NCBI RefSeq assembly: GCF_900232945.1
Contig: NZ_OCTU01000001.1
Coordinates: forward strand, 369,613-433,612
DNA from: Urinicoccus timonensis
GTDB lineage: Bacteria; Bacillota; Clostridia; Tissierellales; Peptoniphilaceae
Reading direction: 5' to 3'
DNA: 64,000 bases
This document shows, piece by piece, positions 26,342 to 34,528 of the stretch. A program made the translations under genes and the position numbers. The notes under the pieces were generated by a model. It was not told where the DNA came from. It did not search any database and saw nothing but the letters and a program-made list of their open reading frames with translations. Each line of letters starts with the position of its first letter. Position 1 is the first letter of the stretch.

Positions 26342-27683
26342 GAAAAATACCAACCGTCTAAAACGCTATGCCCGGGTCATTGAAAAAAGGGCCTATATTG
26401 ACCCCAAATACTATGAAGACCACAATATCAAACGGGGTCTAAGAAATAAAAATGGCACCGGGGTCCTGGTAGGGGTTACCGGGGTGGCCGACGTTGTGGG
26501 TTATGGTTATGAAAATGGGCAAAAGATTCCGGCTCCCGGCCGCCTGGACTACCGGGGCTATTCTGTAGCCGAAATTTTACAAGGAGCCCAAGAAAGTCAA
26601 AGACATGCCTTTGAAGAAGTTTCCTACCTCCTGCTTTTTGGTCAACTTCCCACACAAGAAGACCTGGACATCTACCACGAAACCCTTTGGTCCTTAACCA
26701 GCCTGCCGGGAGGCTATCTGGAAGATGTCATTTTAAAGACAGCCAATAAAAACCTCATGAATAAGATTATGCAGTCAGTCCTCTCCCTCTATTCCTATGA
26801 CCCAGACCCAGATAATACAGAGATTTTCAATGTCTTAAAACAATCCCTGGGCCTGATTGCCAAGATGCCCATGATTTTAGCCTACTGCTATGCGGCCAAA
26901 CGCCACTATGTAGACGAGGCCTCCCTGATTATCCACCGTCCCCTGGAGGACTATGACCCGGCAGAAAACCTCCTCCATATGATTCGTCCGGATTCTTCTT
27001 TTACAGCTGAGGAAGCCCAAATCCTAGATGCTCTTATGGTCCTCCATGCAGAGCATGGTGGAGGGAACAACTCCGCCTTTGCCACCCATGTGGTATCCTC
27101 CTCGGGAACAGACTCCTACAGTGCCATTACCACTGCCCTGGGATCCTTGAAGGGACCTAGACATGGTGGAGCCAACCTTATGGTGGACTCCATGGTGGCA
27201 GACTTAAAGGCCAAGACTTCCAATTGGACCAAGCCTAGCCAGGTTAAAAGATACCTGGAGGCCGTCTTGGACCAAAGGGCCTTTGACCGGTCCGGCCTCA
27301 TCTACGGTCTGGGCCATGCCGTCTACACCCTAAGCGACCCCCGGGCCCTCCTTTTGAAAGAAAGAGCAAAAAGCCTGGCCCAATCCAAGAATTGCCTGGA
27401 AGAATACCAGCTCATTGAAAATATTGAAGAGATTGGTGGGGTCTTAATTGCCGATAAATTTTCCCTATCCCATCCAGCTCCAGCCAATGTGGACCTTTAC
27501 TCCGGTTTAATCTTCCACCTTTTAGGAATTCCCCGAGACCTCTTTACCCCTATTTTTGCCCTGTCTCGAACCACCGGTTGGTGTGCCCACCGCTTGGAAC
27601 AAGTCCTGGACAAAAAAATTATGCGACCAGCCTACCTAACCCTCAACCAACCCCAAAACTACCTTCCTATGGAAGACCGTTAA
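26334..27683 (+). CDS. gltA: Citrate synthase (Si-type)
   Basis: Condenses oxaloacetate and acetyl-CoA to citrate. The protein is 449 residues, longer than the usual 370-430, as in several clostridial enzymes. Active-site segments are LHAEHGGGNNSAF, GPRHGGANLMV and GLGHAVYTLSDPRA. The N-terminal 60 residues (VIEKRAYIDPKYYEDHNIKRGL) are an extension of the clostridial form. It overlaps icd by 8 bp and closes the operon. The likely purpose is glutamate precursor supply, since no further TCA genes follow. Confidence 0.9.
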   Translation: MDKKNTNRLKRYARVIEKRAYIDPKYYEDHNIKRGLRNKNGTGVLVGVTGVADVVGYGYENGQKIPAPGRLDYRGYSVAEILQGAQESQRHAFEEVSYLLLFGQLPTQEDLDIYHETLWSLTSLPGGYLEDVILKTANKNLMNKIMQSVLSLYSYDPDPDNTEIFNVLKQSLGLIAKMPMILAYCYAAKRHYVDEASLIIHRPLEDYDPAENLLHMIRPDSSFTAEEAQILDALMVLHAEHGGGNNSAFATHVVSSSGTDSYSAITTALGSLKGPRHGGANLMVDSMVADLKAKTSNWTKPSQVKRYLEAVLDQRAFDRSGLIYGLGHAVYTLSDPRALLLKERAKSLAQSKNCLEEYQLIENIEEIGGVLIADKFSLSHPAPANVDLYSGLIFHLLGIPRDLFTPIFALSRTTGWCAHRLEQVLDKKIMRPAYLTLNQPQNYLPMEDR

Positions 27684-27697
27684 TCCTCCTGTCCATC

Positions 27698-27726
27698 TTG
27701 ACTTATCCCCTTAAATTCAATATACT
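27698..27726 (+). promoter_or_regulatory. murJ promoter
   Basis: TTGACT (27698-27703), 17-bp spacer, TATACT (27721-27726), 26 bp before the murJ start. Close to consensus. Confidence 0.65.
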
Positions 27727-27752
27727 TTTAATTTAGATATGAAGGAGGTATC

Positions 27753-29348
27753 ATGGAAGAACAAGCAAAAAATTTGGCCAAGTCTACAGCCGCCATTATC
27801 ATCTTTTCCCTTTTAGGTAAATTTTTCGGCCTAGGCCGGGAAACCTTAATTGCCTACCAATATGGGTCCGGTATGGAAAAGGCTGCCTGGACTGTTGCCC
27901 AATCGTCGACAGGCTTGATGAGTGCTTTGATTACAGAGGCCATCGCCACAACCTTTATCCCACAATTACAAAAAGTCCACCTCAACGAGGGTCCCGGGGC
28001 CAAGGACAAGTTTACATCCAACATGATTTCCGTTTGCCTGGTTGTAGCCATTGCAGTAGCAAGTCTCGGTATCATCTTTGCCCCGACCATTGCCAACATC
28101 ACCGGTGGAGGCTTCGATCCTGAAACCAAGGCCCTGACCGTTGTTTTAATCCGCTACTCCATGCCCTTGATTATTTTTGCAGCCACCGTGGGAATTTTTA
28201 CCGGCTACCTGCAATTTAACAACCTCTTTGCTGCAGCGGGAGCGGTCAACCTGCCCTATAATATTGTCTATATCATCTACTTAATCTTTTTAGCTCCTAT
28301 TTTTGGCATCAAGGGCCTAGCCGCCATTTCCGTCTTGGCCGTCCTATCCCAGGTTTTATTTTTAGTCCCTTCCATTTTAAAAGCAGACTTCCACTTTAAA
28401 CCCATCCTGAACTTCAAGGACAAGTACACCCAACAGGCCTTGATCCTGGCCATGCCGGTTTTGGTTTCTGTTTCTATTAACAACATCAACACCATCTTTA
28501 ACAAGTACCTGGCAACAGGCTTGGGAAATGCTGCCGTCAGCCGGCTGGACTATGCCAACAAGATTAACCTGGTCATCTTGGGAATTTTCATCACAGCTAT
28601 TACCTCTGTGGTTTTCCCGGCCATGAGTCGGGCCTTTGCCGAAAAAAATTATCTCCTGGGCAAGCAAATCATGAACGGGTCAGTCAAAAGCGTTCTTTTA
28701 ATTACTGTCCCTTCTGCCATTGGCATGGCCGTTTTGGCCCGACCCATTATCGAAATTGCCCTCCAATACGGGGCCTTTACTCCAGAAGATACCTTGGAAA
28801 CAGCCAAGGTCCTGGTCTTCTACTCCCCAGTCCTGGTCTTTTTGTCTATTAATAATGTCCTGAACCGGGTCTTCTTTTCCATCCAGGATACTAAGACCCC
28901 CTTCTATATCGGCATTTGCAACGTGGTCATTAACGTCAGCCTCAACCTTTTAGTGGTTAACATCTTGGGAGTACGGGGTCTAGCCGGTAGTGTTACCGTA
29001 GCTACAGCTGTAGCCTGTGCTTTGCGCTTTATCATCCTGAGAAAACGCATTGGCCACTTGGGCATGTCTTCCTACCTCCGGGCTATTATCAAAACCTGCC
29101 TGGCAGGACTTATTATGGGAATCTTTGCCTCTGTTGCCTTCTTCCCCTTGGAAATGGTCCTGGCTGGCTTTTTAGCCGGAGCCAAACTCCGTCTGGCCAA
29201 GTTGGTCCTCTTACTTCTTGTTGCCCTATGTTCAGCCTTCCTCTACGGCCTTATCCTCTACTTCCTAGGCTTTAGAGAAGTCAAGGACATCGTCCACCTG
29301 GTCAACAGCAAATTGGAAGCCCGGAAGAAAAGAAAATCTTTAAATTAA
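27753..29348 (+). CDS. murJ: Lipid II flippase MurJ (MviN)
   Basis: Moves lipid II across the membrane for peptidoglycan synthesis. The protein is 531 residues with about 14 hydrophobic helices of the MOP/MviN fold. The opening AAIIIFSLLGKFFGLGRETLIAY is the MurJ N-terminal motif. The segment LNRVFFSIQDTKTPFYIG, with its conserved Arg, is also typical. GGAGG precedes the ATG. It has its own promoter and a strong terminator, so it forms a single-gene unit. Confidence 0.9.
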   Translation: MEEQAKNLAKSTAAIIIFSLLGKFFGLGRETLIAYQYGSGMEKAAWTVAQSSTGLMSALITEAIATTFIPQLQKVHLNEGPGAKDKFTSNMISVCLVVAIAVASLGIIFAPTIANITGGGFDPETKALTVVLIRYSMPLIIFAATVGIFTGYLQFNNLFAAAGAVNLPYNIVYIIYLIFLAPIFGIKGLAAISVLAVLSQVLFLVPSILKADFHFKPILNFKDKYTQQALILAMPVLVSVSINNINTIFNKYLATGLGNAAVSRLDYANKINLVILGIFITAITSVVFPAMSRAFAEKNYLLGKQIMNGSVKSVLLITVPSAIGMAVLARPIIEIALQYGAFTPEDTLETAKVLVFYSPVLVFLSINNVLNRVFFSIQDTKTPFYIGICNVVINVSLNLLVVNILGVRGLAGSVTVATAVACALRFIILRKRIGHLGMSSYLRAIIKTCLAGLIMGIFASVAFFPLEMVLAGFLAGAKLRLAKLVLLLLVALCSAFLYGLILYFLGFREVKDIVHLVNSKLEARKKRKSLN

Positions 29349-29355
29349 AAAAATT

Positions 29356-29379
29356 AGAACCCTTCGGGGTTCTTTTTTT
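29356..29379 (+). terminator. Intrinsic terminator of murJ
   Basis: AGAACCC TTCG GGGTTCT (29356-29373) is a perfect 7-bp stem with a stable tetraloop, followed by seven T residues. Confidence 0.92.
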
Positions 29380-29430
29380 ATGGCTATTTTCCAAAATCCT
29401 TCCTTTCAATTTTACTTTAAACGCTATTTA

Positions 29431-29483
29431 TTTATTGATATTCAATAAATAAATATTGACTTTCAATAAATACGCTGTATAAT
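29431..29483 (+). promoter_or_regulatory. Promoter with two tandem palindromic operators
   Basis: Two copies of TATTGA-N3-TCAATA lie at 29433-29447 and 29454-29468, centres 21 bp apart (two helical turns). The first extends to TTTATTGATATTCAATAAA. The -35 box TTGACT (29456-29461) lies inside the second palindrome, and TATAAT (29478-29483) follows after 16 bp. A repressor bound here would block RNA polymerase. The XRE protein encoded at 30002 is the obvious candidate, giving autoregulation. Confidence 0.75.
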
Positions 29484-29523
29484 ATACTTAAGCTTTATCC
29501 CATTGAACTTTTCGAGGTGACTT

Positions 29524-29994
29524 ATGAAAAAATTTAGAGTTTACTTTATTGGGGCCCTTTTAATCCTGGCCATAGTCCTTTGCTTGGGCCTGGCCTATGG
29601 AGGCTACAAGTTTTCCTACCTTGTCCTATCCATGACCCCCCAATTTTACAACATGCACATCCCCATGTTGGTCCTGTGTGAAGCCATGGTCCTTTGCCTG
29701 GTCATTGGCCTGGTTTTTGGTTTTTTGGCCCTTGAAAGTTATGGCCGGGACCAAATCTTTGACCGGAAGATGCTCTTCTATCTCCAAGGAACTTCTTTGT
29801 CCTTTGTGGGAATTTGCATCCTGGCAGTCTTGGCCATTGTCTTTACAAACTTCAACCTGGACGGGTCCATTACTAACCTAGCCTTTATGGGCCTCTTTCT
29901 CCTGGCCCTGCTTTTGAACCAGGTCTTTTTACTCCTGGCTGACCTAATCCGGCAAGGTATGACCCTAAAAGAAGAAAACGACTTAACAATATGA
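29524..29994 (+). CDS. DUF2975-type four-helix membrane protein
   Basis: Encodes 156 residues with four membrane helices (about 7-30, 45-68, 90-110 and 120-140) and short loops. Size, topology and the XRE gene that follows at once match DUF2975 membrane proteins, which are found paired with small Cro-like regulators. The pairing resembles a membrane-anchored signal coupled to a repressor, but no mechanism is established. GAGGTGA precedes the ATG. Confidence 0.75.
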   Translation: MKKFRVYFIGALLILAIVLCLGLAYGGYKFSYLVLSMTPQFYNMHIPMLVLCEAMVLCLVIGLVFGFLALESYGRDQIFDRKMLFYLQGTSLSFVGICILAVLAIVFTNFNLDGSITNLAFMGLFLLALLLNQVFLLLADLIRQGMTLKEENDLTI

Positions 29995-30001
29995 GGTGAC
30001 T

Positions 30002-30232
30002 ATGGGAAAAATAATTGTTGATCTAGATGTTGCCTTGGCTAAAAAGAAAATGACCCTGACAGAGCTTTCTGACCAAGTGGGCATCAGCCTATCCAACCTA
30101 TCCATTTTAAAAACCAACAAGGCCAAGGCCATCCGCTTTTCCACCCTATCGGAGATTTGCCGGGTCCTGTCTTGCGATGTTGGAGACCTGTTACGCTATG
30201 AGGAGGATGAAGATGACGAAAAAAACCTATAA
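30002..30232 (+). CDS. Small XRE/Cro-family DNA-binding protein
   Basis: Encodes 76 residues, almost wholly one helix-turn-helix domain (LAKKKMTLTELSDQVGIS, then LSILKTNKAKAIRFSTLSEI), ending in CRVLSCDVGDLLRYEEDE. This form (YozG/YdzF-like) usually pairs with DUF2975 genes. I chose ATG 30002 because GAGGTG precedes it. It probably binds the twin palindromes at 29433-29468. Confidence 0.88.
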   Translation: MGKIIVDLDVALAKKKMTLTELSDQVGISLSNLSILKTNKAKAIRFSTLSEICRVLSCDVGDLLRYEEDEDDEKNL

Positions 30233-30680
30233 ACGATGCCTTCTAATCATGATTCTTATAGGCCTTTGCCTGGTCCCTGTCCTTTACGCCCAGTCGGACC
30301 ACCGGCCCCAGGCCGTCAAGGAAGTGGCCTATGAGTTTAAGATCCACCTGTCTAAGGATGTGAAGCGTTTAAAGGAAATGTACAAGGAACCAGACTTTCA
30401 CGGAGATGGCGAAGCGGGAATCCTCCTGTCTGCCAAGGCAGAAGAAATTAAGTTCATAGAAGGCCAGCTAAGCCCCTATGAGGTGGATAAAAATTCCAAG
30501 GAGTTTGAAGCTATTGAAGGCTGCTTAACAGCTTTGAACCGTCGGGGCTTTCTACCAGGCTTAAGTGAAATCAGCCGGGCCTACTTTAAGCAAACCACCG
30601 ACTACCGCTATGGAAACTTCATTGGCCTGCTGATTGATGAAAAGACCAATAAAATTTTATATGTCCGCTGTGACACTTGA
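30213..30680 (+). CDS. Secreted or membrane-anchored protein of unknown function
   Basis: Encodes 155 residues. An N-terminal hydrophobic segment (CLLIMILIGLCLVPVLYAQS) ends in a good signal-peptidase site, LYA-QS. The remaining roughly 130 residues are soluble and mixed alpha/beta in look (YRYGNFIGLLIDEKTNKILYVRCDT at the end). I chose ATG 30213 because AGGAGG lies 6 bp before it. It overlaps the XRE gene by 20 bp, so it belongs to the same operon. I do not recognise a family. Confidence 0.6.
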   Translation: MTKKTYKRCLLIMILIGLCLVPVLYAQSDHRPQAVKEVAYEFKIHLSKDVKRLKEMYKEPDFHGDGEAGILLSAKAEEIKFIEGQLSPYEVDKNSKEFEAIEGCLTALNRRGFLPGLSEISRAYFKQTTDYRYGNFIGLLIDEKTNKILYVRCDT

Positions 30681-30706
30681 TGGTAAAACCAGCCACCTAA
30701 AAGCAT

Positions 30707-31438
30707 AATCATAACCACCGGCTTAGCCGGTGGTTTGTTCTGCCCCTATAAGGGGCTGTTACCGGCAGCATTCCATGCTTTGAATTTTCTTACTCGTGCA
30801 CCAATTTTCACAGCTAGTGCTAAAGCACTTTATTTCTTGCTTTTGTTCACCGGCTCACCCGTAAACGGGTCTATAAATTCTTTCATACTGATTTGATCTG
30901 CCATGTAATCTTCTTTCAGCTGGTTTTTGATATAATCTTGTATTTTTTTTGCATTTTTTCCAGCTGTATCTACATAGTATCCTCGACACCAAAAATGTCT
31001 ATTTCCGTACTTATACTTTAGGTTTGCATGACGATCAAAAATAATCAAGCTACTTTTTCCTTTTAAATACCCCATGATTTGGGATATGCTATATTTTGGT
31101 GGAATCTCCAACAACATATGGATATGATTGGGGCAACACTCTGCTTCAATAATGTTGATCTCTTTTCTTTCGCATAAATCTCGTAATATCTTTCCTATAT
31201 CTTGCTTTAGGTTTCCATAGATAATTTGTCTCCTATATTTCGGAGCAAATACTATATGATACTTACAATTCCAAGATGTATGTGATAAACTATTTTTATC
31301 CATGTGGATGCCTCCCTTTTCTAAATATGCTACTGCCAGTAACTTATTTAGTATATCATGGGAGGCTTTTTTACTTGAAGCTAAAGCTTATTTTCCTACC
31401 ACCAGCATAGCTGGTGGTTTTTTCATGCTAAAGCGTAC
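30707..31438 (-). mobile_element. IS200/IS605-type element, copy 4 (a divergent lineage)
   Basis: About 732 bp with one tnpA. It shares the end string AATCATAACC (30707) with copies 2 and 3 but is otherwise quite different. Hairpins lie near both ends: ACCACCGGC/GCCGGTGGT (about 30714-30735) and ACCACCAGC/GCTGGTGGT (about 31399-31419). No tnpB is present. The left end abuts the T tract of a hairpin that belongs to a solo IS3 end. Confidence 0.85.
30830..31303 (-). CDS. tnpA: IS200-type transposase TnpA
   Basis: Encodes 157 residues, full length. The HUH motif is H60-I61-H62 (NHIHML), the GNRHFW strand is present, and catalytic Tyr is Y124 (DYIKNQ). It seems intact. It shares the family fold but only moderate similarity with the tnpA at 39083, so it comes from a separate lineage. 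Confidence 0.92.
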   Translation of the reverse strand: MDKNSLSHTSWNCKYHIVFAPKYRRQIIYGNLKQDIGKILRDLCERKEINIIEAECCPNHIHMLLEIPPKYSISQIMGYLKGKSSLIIFDRHANLKYKYGNRHFWCRGYYVDTAGKNAKKIQDYIKNQLKEDYMADQISMKEFIDPFTGEPVNKSKK

Positions 31439-31440
31439 AA

Positions 31441-31499
31441 CAAAATCGAGTAAGCGAAATGCTTACTCGATTAGGTCCAACTTTATGGGGTCACTCTAG
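31441..31499. mobile_element. Solo terminal fragment of the IS3-family element found at 39747-41293
   Basis: Identical, in reverse orientation, to the low-coordinate end of the IS at 39747. It contains hairpin ATCGAGTAAGC/GCTTACTCGAT (31445-31471), then GGTCCAACTTTATGGGGTCA (end at 31493), then CTCTAG. The rest of the IS is absent. The hairpin plus the minus-strand TTTTGTT can act as terminator for the csbD operon. Confidence 0.85.
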
Positions 31500-31515
31500 T
31501 CCCAGGGGATCATTT

Positions 31516-31719
31516 TTATTTGTCTAATTTTGCCTTGAAGTCTTCATAGGCTTTTTCTGCTTCTTCCTTGGTCAATCCATAGCGTTCTTGGATTTTTCCC
31601 TTTAGAATTTGAGTATCACCCTTGATTTCATTCCAGTCATCCTTGGTCAGCTTGCCCCATTCTTTTTCTGCGCTTCCCTTTAATTGTTCCCATTTTCCTA
31701 AAAGTAAATCCTTATTCAT
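31516..31719 (-). CDS. csbD: CsbD-family stress protein
   Basis: Encodes 67 residues, highly charged, with KDLLLGKWEQLKGSAEKEWGKLT followed by KGDTQILKGKIQERYGLTKEEAEK: the CsbD pattern of small soluble general-stress proteins with unknown biochemical role. I chose the second of two adjacent ATGs (31719), 6 bp after AAGGAGG. It is the last gene of a run from DUF445. Confidence 0.88.
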   Translation of the reverse strand: MNKDLLLGKWEQLKGSAEKEWGKLTKDDWNEIKGDTQILKGKIQERYGLTKEEAEKAYEDFKAKLDK

Positions 31720-31730
31720 CATAATCCTCC

Positions 31731-32327
31731 TTAAAACAAGTAGACGGTTAAGAGACCTTGAATCAAACCAATTCCAGCCCCCATAACCAGGCCAACCCAT
31801 TCAATCGCCCTCAATTCCTTGGCGGCAATTTGCAGGGTCAATTCTTCCAACTGCTCTAAATCCAAGGCATTAATCTTTTCTTCAATTAATGCTCCAACAT
31901 CGACCTTGTTTCGAATGTGGTCTTCAGCCAGGGCCCTGACCTCATTGAAAAGTTTAGAACTTTCCTTGTCCATCTTGTCTTCAACGGTGACTAAAATCTT
32001 GTTTTGAATACCTAGGGGCAAGAAGGCAATTTTTTCCAAGACAATTTTTTGGATTTTTTGAATTAATATCTCTCTAAATCTTTCTTCATCTTCATCGCTG
32101 ATGATTTGGGAAACCAAATCATCCTGACTTAAAAGTTCACTGGCCACCATGGACCCAATACTTTGGGCCACGTCAAACCGCCTTTTGGGAATGAGACCCT
32201 GGATAGAGAAGGGACCCACCTTTACCGGCCGAATGGGCCGAAAGAGGCTCTTAATGGCCAGGACATTGGTTAGATATCCTATAAGGCCACTAATGGCTAC
32301 CACCAGCAGAACTTGTAAAAATTTCAT
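31731..32327 (-). CDS. DUF445 family membrane protein
   Basis: Encodes 198 residues. N-terminal helix LLVVAISGLIGYLTNVLAIKSLF leads into RPIRPVKVGPFSIQGLIPKRR, the most conserved DUF445 segment. A charged helical middle and a C-terminal membrane helix (EWVGLVMGAGIGLIQGLLTVYLF) follow, giving two membrane passes around a helical stalk. DUF445/YheB-like proteins have no defined reaction. It lies 38 bp after tex. Confidence 0.85.
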   Translation of the reverse strand: MKFLQVLLVVAISGLIGYLTNVLAIKSLFRPIRPVKVGPFSIQGLIPKRRFDVAQSIGSMVASELLSQDDLVSQIISDEDEERFREILIQKIQKIVLEKIAFLPLGIQNKILVTVEDKMDKESSKLFNEVRALAEDHIRNKVDVGALIEEKINALDLEQLEELTLQIAAKELRAIEWVGLVMGAGIGLIQGLLTVYLF

Positions 32328-32364
32328 TGCATCACCTATCTAATAGATACCCCATAAATCTTTC

Positions 32365-34458
32365 TTAACACTCTGGACCAGAAGAAATTTCCTTCAGGCC
32401 CACCCGGCCTCTTTCCTTGTCGATTTCAATGACTTCTACAGAAAGGGTCATCCCTACCTTATAGGCCTTGCTGGGATCAAAAGCCTGGTAGGCTCTCCGG
32501 TCCTTGGGGGCATTTAATAATTTCGACCTGTGCACCAGGCCATCTTCCTTGATTCCAATATCTACAAAGACACCAAAATTGACAACATTGCGGATGGGGC
32601 CTTGGAATTGCATTCCCAGTTCCAAATCGTCCAGACCCATGGCCCCCTTACGAAGAGAAACTTGGTCCAATTGGTCCCGAGGGTCTCGTCCTGGAGCCTT
32701 TAATTCTTCCTTGATATCCTCCAGGGTATAGGTCATATCGGCTTCCCTTGCCATTTCCTTGGCCTGGTCTTCCTTGCCCTCTAAAAGAAGTTGGGCCAGG
32801 GGATAGGATTCGGGATGGACAGCCGTTTGGTCCAGGATGTTTTCTGCATCCACAATCCGCAAAAATCCTGCCGATTGTTGGAAGCTGGCTGGTCCCATTC
32901 CCTTGACTTCCTTGAGTTCTTTTCTGGAATGGAAGGGGCCCTTTTCCTCCCGGTACTTGACAATTTCCTTGGCCAGCTTGGGTCCAATCCCCGCCACATA
33001 GGACAAGAGGGGAACAGAAGCTGTATTGGGGTCTACCCCCACCCGGTTTACACTATCTTGGACCACCCCTTGCAGGGTGCCTTCCAATTCTTGCTTGGGC
33101 AGGTCATGTTGGTATTGGCCCACACCAATATGCCTGGGTTCAATCTTAACCAATTCTGCCAGAGGGTCTTGGAGGCGGCGGCCAATGGAAATGGCTCCCC
33201 TAACCGTTACATCCAGGTCAGGAAATTCTTCCGCTCCCAACTTGGAGGCACTGTAAATAGATGCTCCTGCCTCATTAGTAATGGCATAGGTCATGTCCAG
33301 ATGGTTGTCTTGGATCAAGTCACTCATAAATTGCTCCGTCTCCCGAGAGGCCGTTCCATTACCAATGGAGGCCACTTGGAGGCCGTACTTTTTAATCAGC
33401 CCGAGGATTTCTTTTTCCCCGGCCTCTTTTTCTCGGTCAGACTTGGTAACATAGATAACGGTATGGTCCAGGACCTTTCCATATTCATCCAAGGCAGCAA
33501 CCTTGCATCCAGTCCGATAGCCTGGGTCCATGGCCAGGACCCGGTTGTTTTTCAGAGGTTGCATGAGTAAAAGGGGCTTTAAGTTTTTTGCAAAGACATC
33601 TATAGCGTCCTTTTGGGCTCTTTCTGTTAGGTCGTTTCGGATTTCCCTTTCAATAGAAGGATAGACCAGACGGTCCAAGCCATCTTTCAGGGCTTCTTCC
33701 TGCTTGTCCTTGACCTGGTTGTCCACCAAGGCCATCATGGCCACTTGACCTTCCAAAAGGTCCTTGGGAAAGTTGATTTTGACCTTCAGGGCTTCTTCTT
33801 TTTCTCCCCGGTTCAGGGCCAAGACTCGGTGGTTTTGGATCCTCTTAAGGGGTTCTTCCCGGTCGTAGTACATGGCATAGGTGTCGTCACTCTTTTTGCC
33901 CTCTTGGCTGGCAATTTGTCCTGTGAGCCGGACAAATTTTTTCACCAGGGTCCGAATTTTTGCATCGTCAGAATAGGCTTCTGCCAGGATGTCCATGCCT
34001 CCTTGTAGGGCTTCTTCTGAATCTTCAAAGCCTTCCAGGCAGGTCTTTAAGTCTCTTTCTGTCGCCCCTTCCTTAACCAGGATTTCATAGACAGGACCAT
34101 AGCCCTTTTCTTTGGCAATGGTGGCCCGGGTCCTACGCTTGGGCCGGTAGGGCCGGTAGATGTCCTCCAGGTCTGTCAAGGTCTTGGCTCCTTCGATGGC
34201 CTTGGCCAAGTCTTCATTATAGACTTCTAGGTCCTTGAGTTTTCTTTCAATTTCTTCCTTTTTTTCCTCCAGGGACTTTAGGGCCAGGTAACGGGCATAA
34301 AGGGTCCGGAGGTCATCATCACTCATATTGCCGGTTTGCTCTTTTCTATAACGGGCAATAAAGGGGATGGTGTTGTTGTCATTAATCAAATCCAGGGCGG
34401 CTTGGACTGATTTTTCTCCTAAATTAAGTTCCTTGGCTAATTCTGCACTAATCTTCAT
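32365..34458 (-). CDS. tex: RNA-binding transcription accessory protein Tex
   Basis: Encodes 697 residues: an N-terminal Tex helical domain, a YqgF/RNase-H-like domain (VLAMDPGYRTGCKVAALDEYG), helix-hairpin-helix repeats (LLSYVAGIGPKLAKEIVKYREEKG and FHSRKELKEVKGMGPASFQQSAGFLRI), and a C-terminal S1 domain (GMQFQGPIRNVVNFGVFVDIG). Tex is a conserved nucleic-acid-binding factor related to Spt6. It starts 70 bp after prfB, with a weak hairpin in the gap. Confidence 0.94.
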   Translation of the reverse strand: MKISAELAKELNLGEKSVQAALDLINDNNTIPFIARYRKEQTGNMSDDDLRTLYARYLALKSLEEKKEEIERKLKDLEVYNEDLAKAIEGAKTLTDLEDIYRPYRPKRRTRATIAKEKGYGPVYEILVKEGATERDLKTCLEGFEDSEEALQGGMDILAEAYSDDAKIRTLVKKFVRLTGQIASQEGKKSDDTYAMYYDREEPLKRIQNHRVLALNRGEKEEALKVKINFPKDLLEGQVAMMALVDNQVKDKQEEALKDGLDRLVYPSIEREIRNDLTERAQKDAIDVFAKNLKPLLLMQPLKNNRVLAMDPGYRTGCKVAALDEYGKVLDHTVIYVTKSDREKEAGEKEILGLIKKYGLQVASIGNGTASRETEQFMSDLIQDNHLDMTYAITNEAGASIYSASKLGAEEFPDLDVTVRGAISIGRRLQDPLAELVKIEPRHIGVGQYQHDLPKQELEGTLQGVVQDSVNRVGVDPNTASVPLLSYVAGIGPKLAKEIVKYREEKGPFHSRKELKEVKGMGPASFQQSAGFLRIVDAENILDQTAVHPESYPLAQLLLEGKEDQAKEMAREADMTYTLEDIKEELKAPGRDPRDQLDQVSLRKGAMGLDDLELGMQFQGPIRNVVNFGVFVDIGIKEDGLVHRSKLLNAPKDRRAYQAFDPSKAYKVGMTLSVEVIEIDKERGRVGLKEISSGPEC

Positions 34459-34528
34459 AGGGCCTCCTATTGTTCATAAAGAAAGGACCTTCACGGTGGT
34501 TTCCCCCTAAAGATCCTCTCAACTTCTT

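Noticed and set aside
32791..33570. Long open frame (259 codons) on the plus strand
   Set aside because: It lies wholly opposite tex, has no ribosome site or recognisable domain, and tex is a clear full-length gene. Long antisense frames come from the codon bias of this region.
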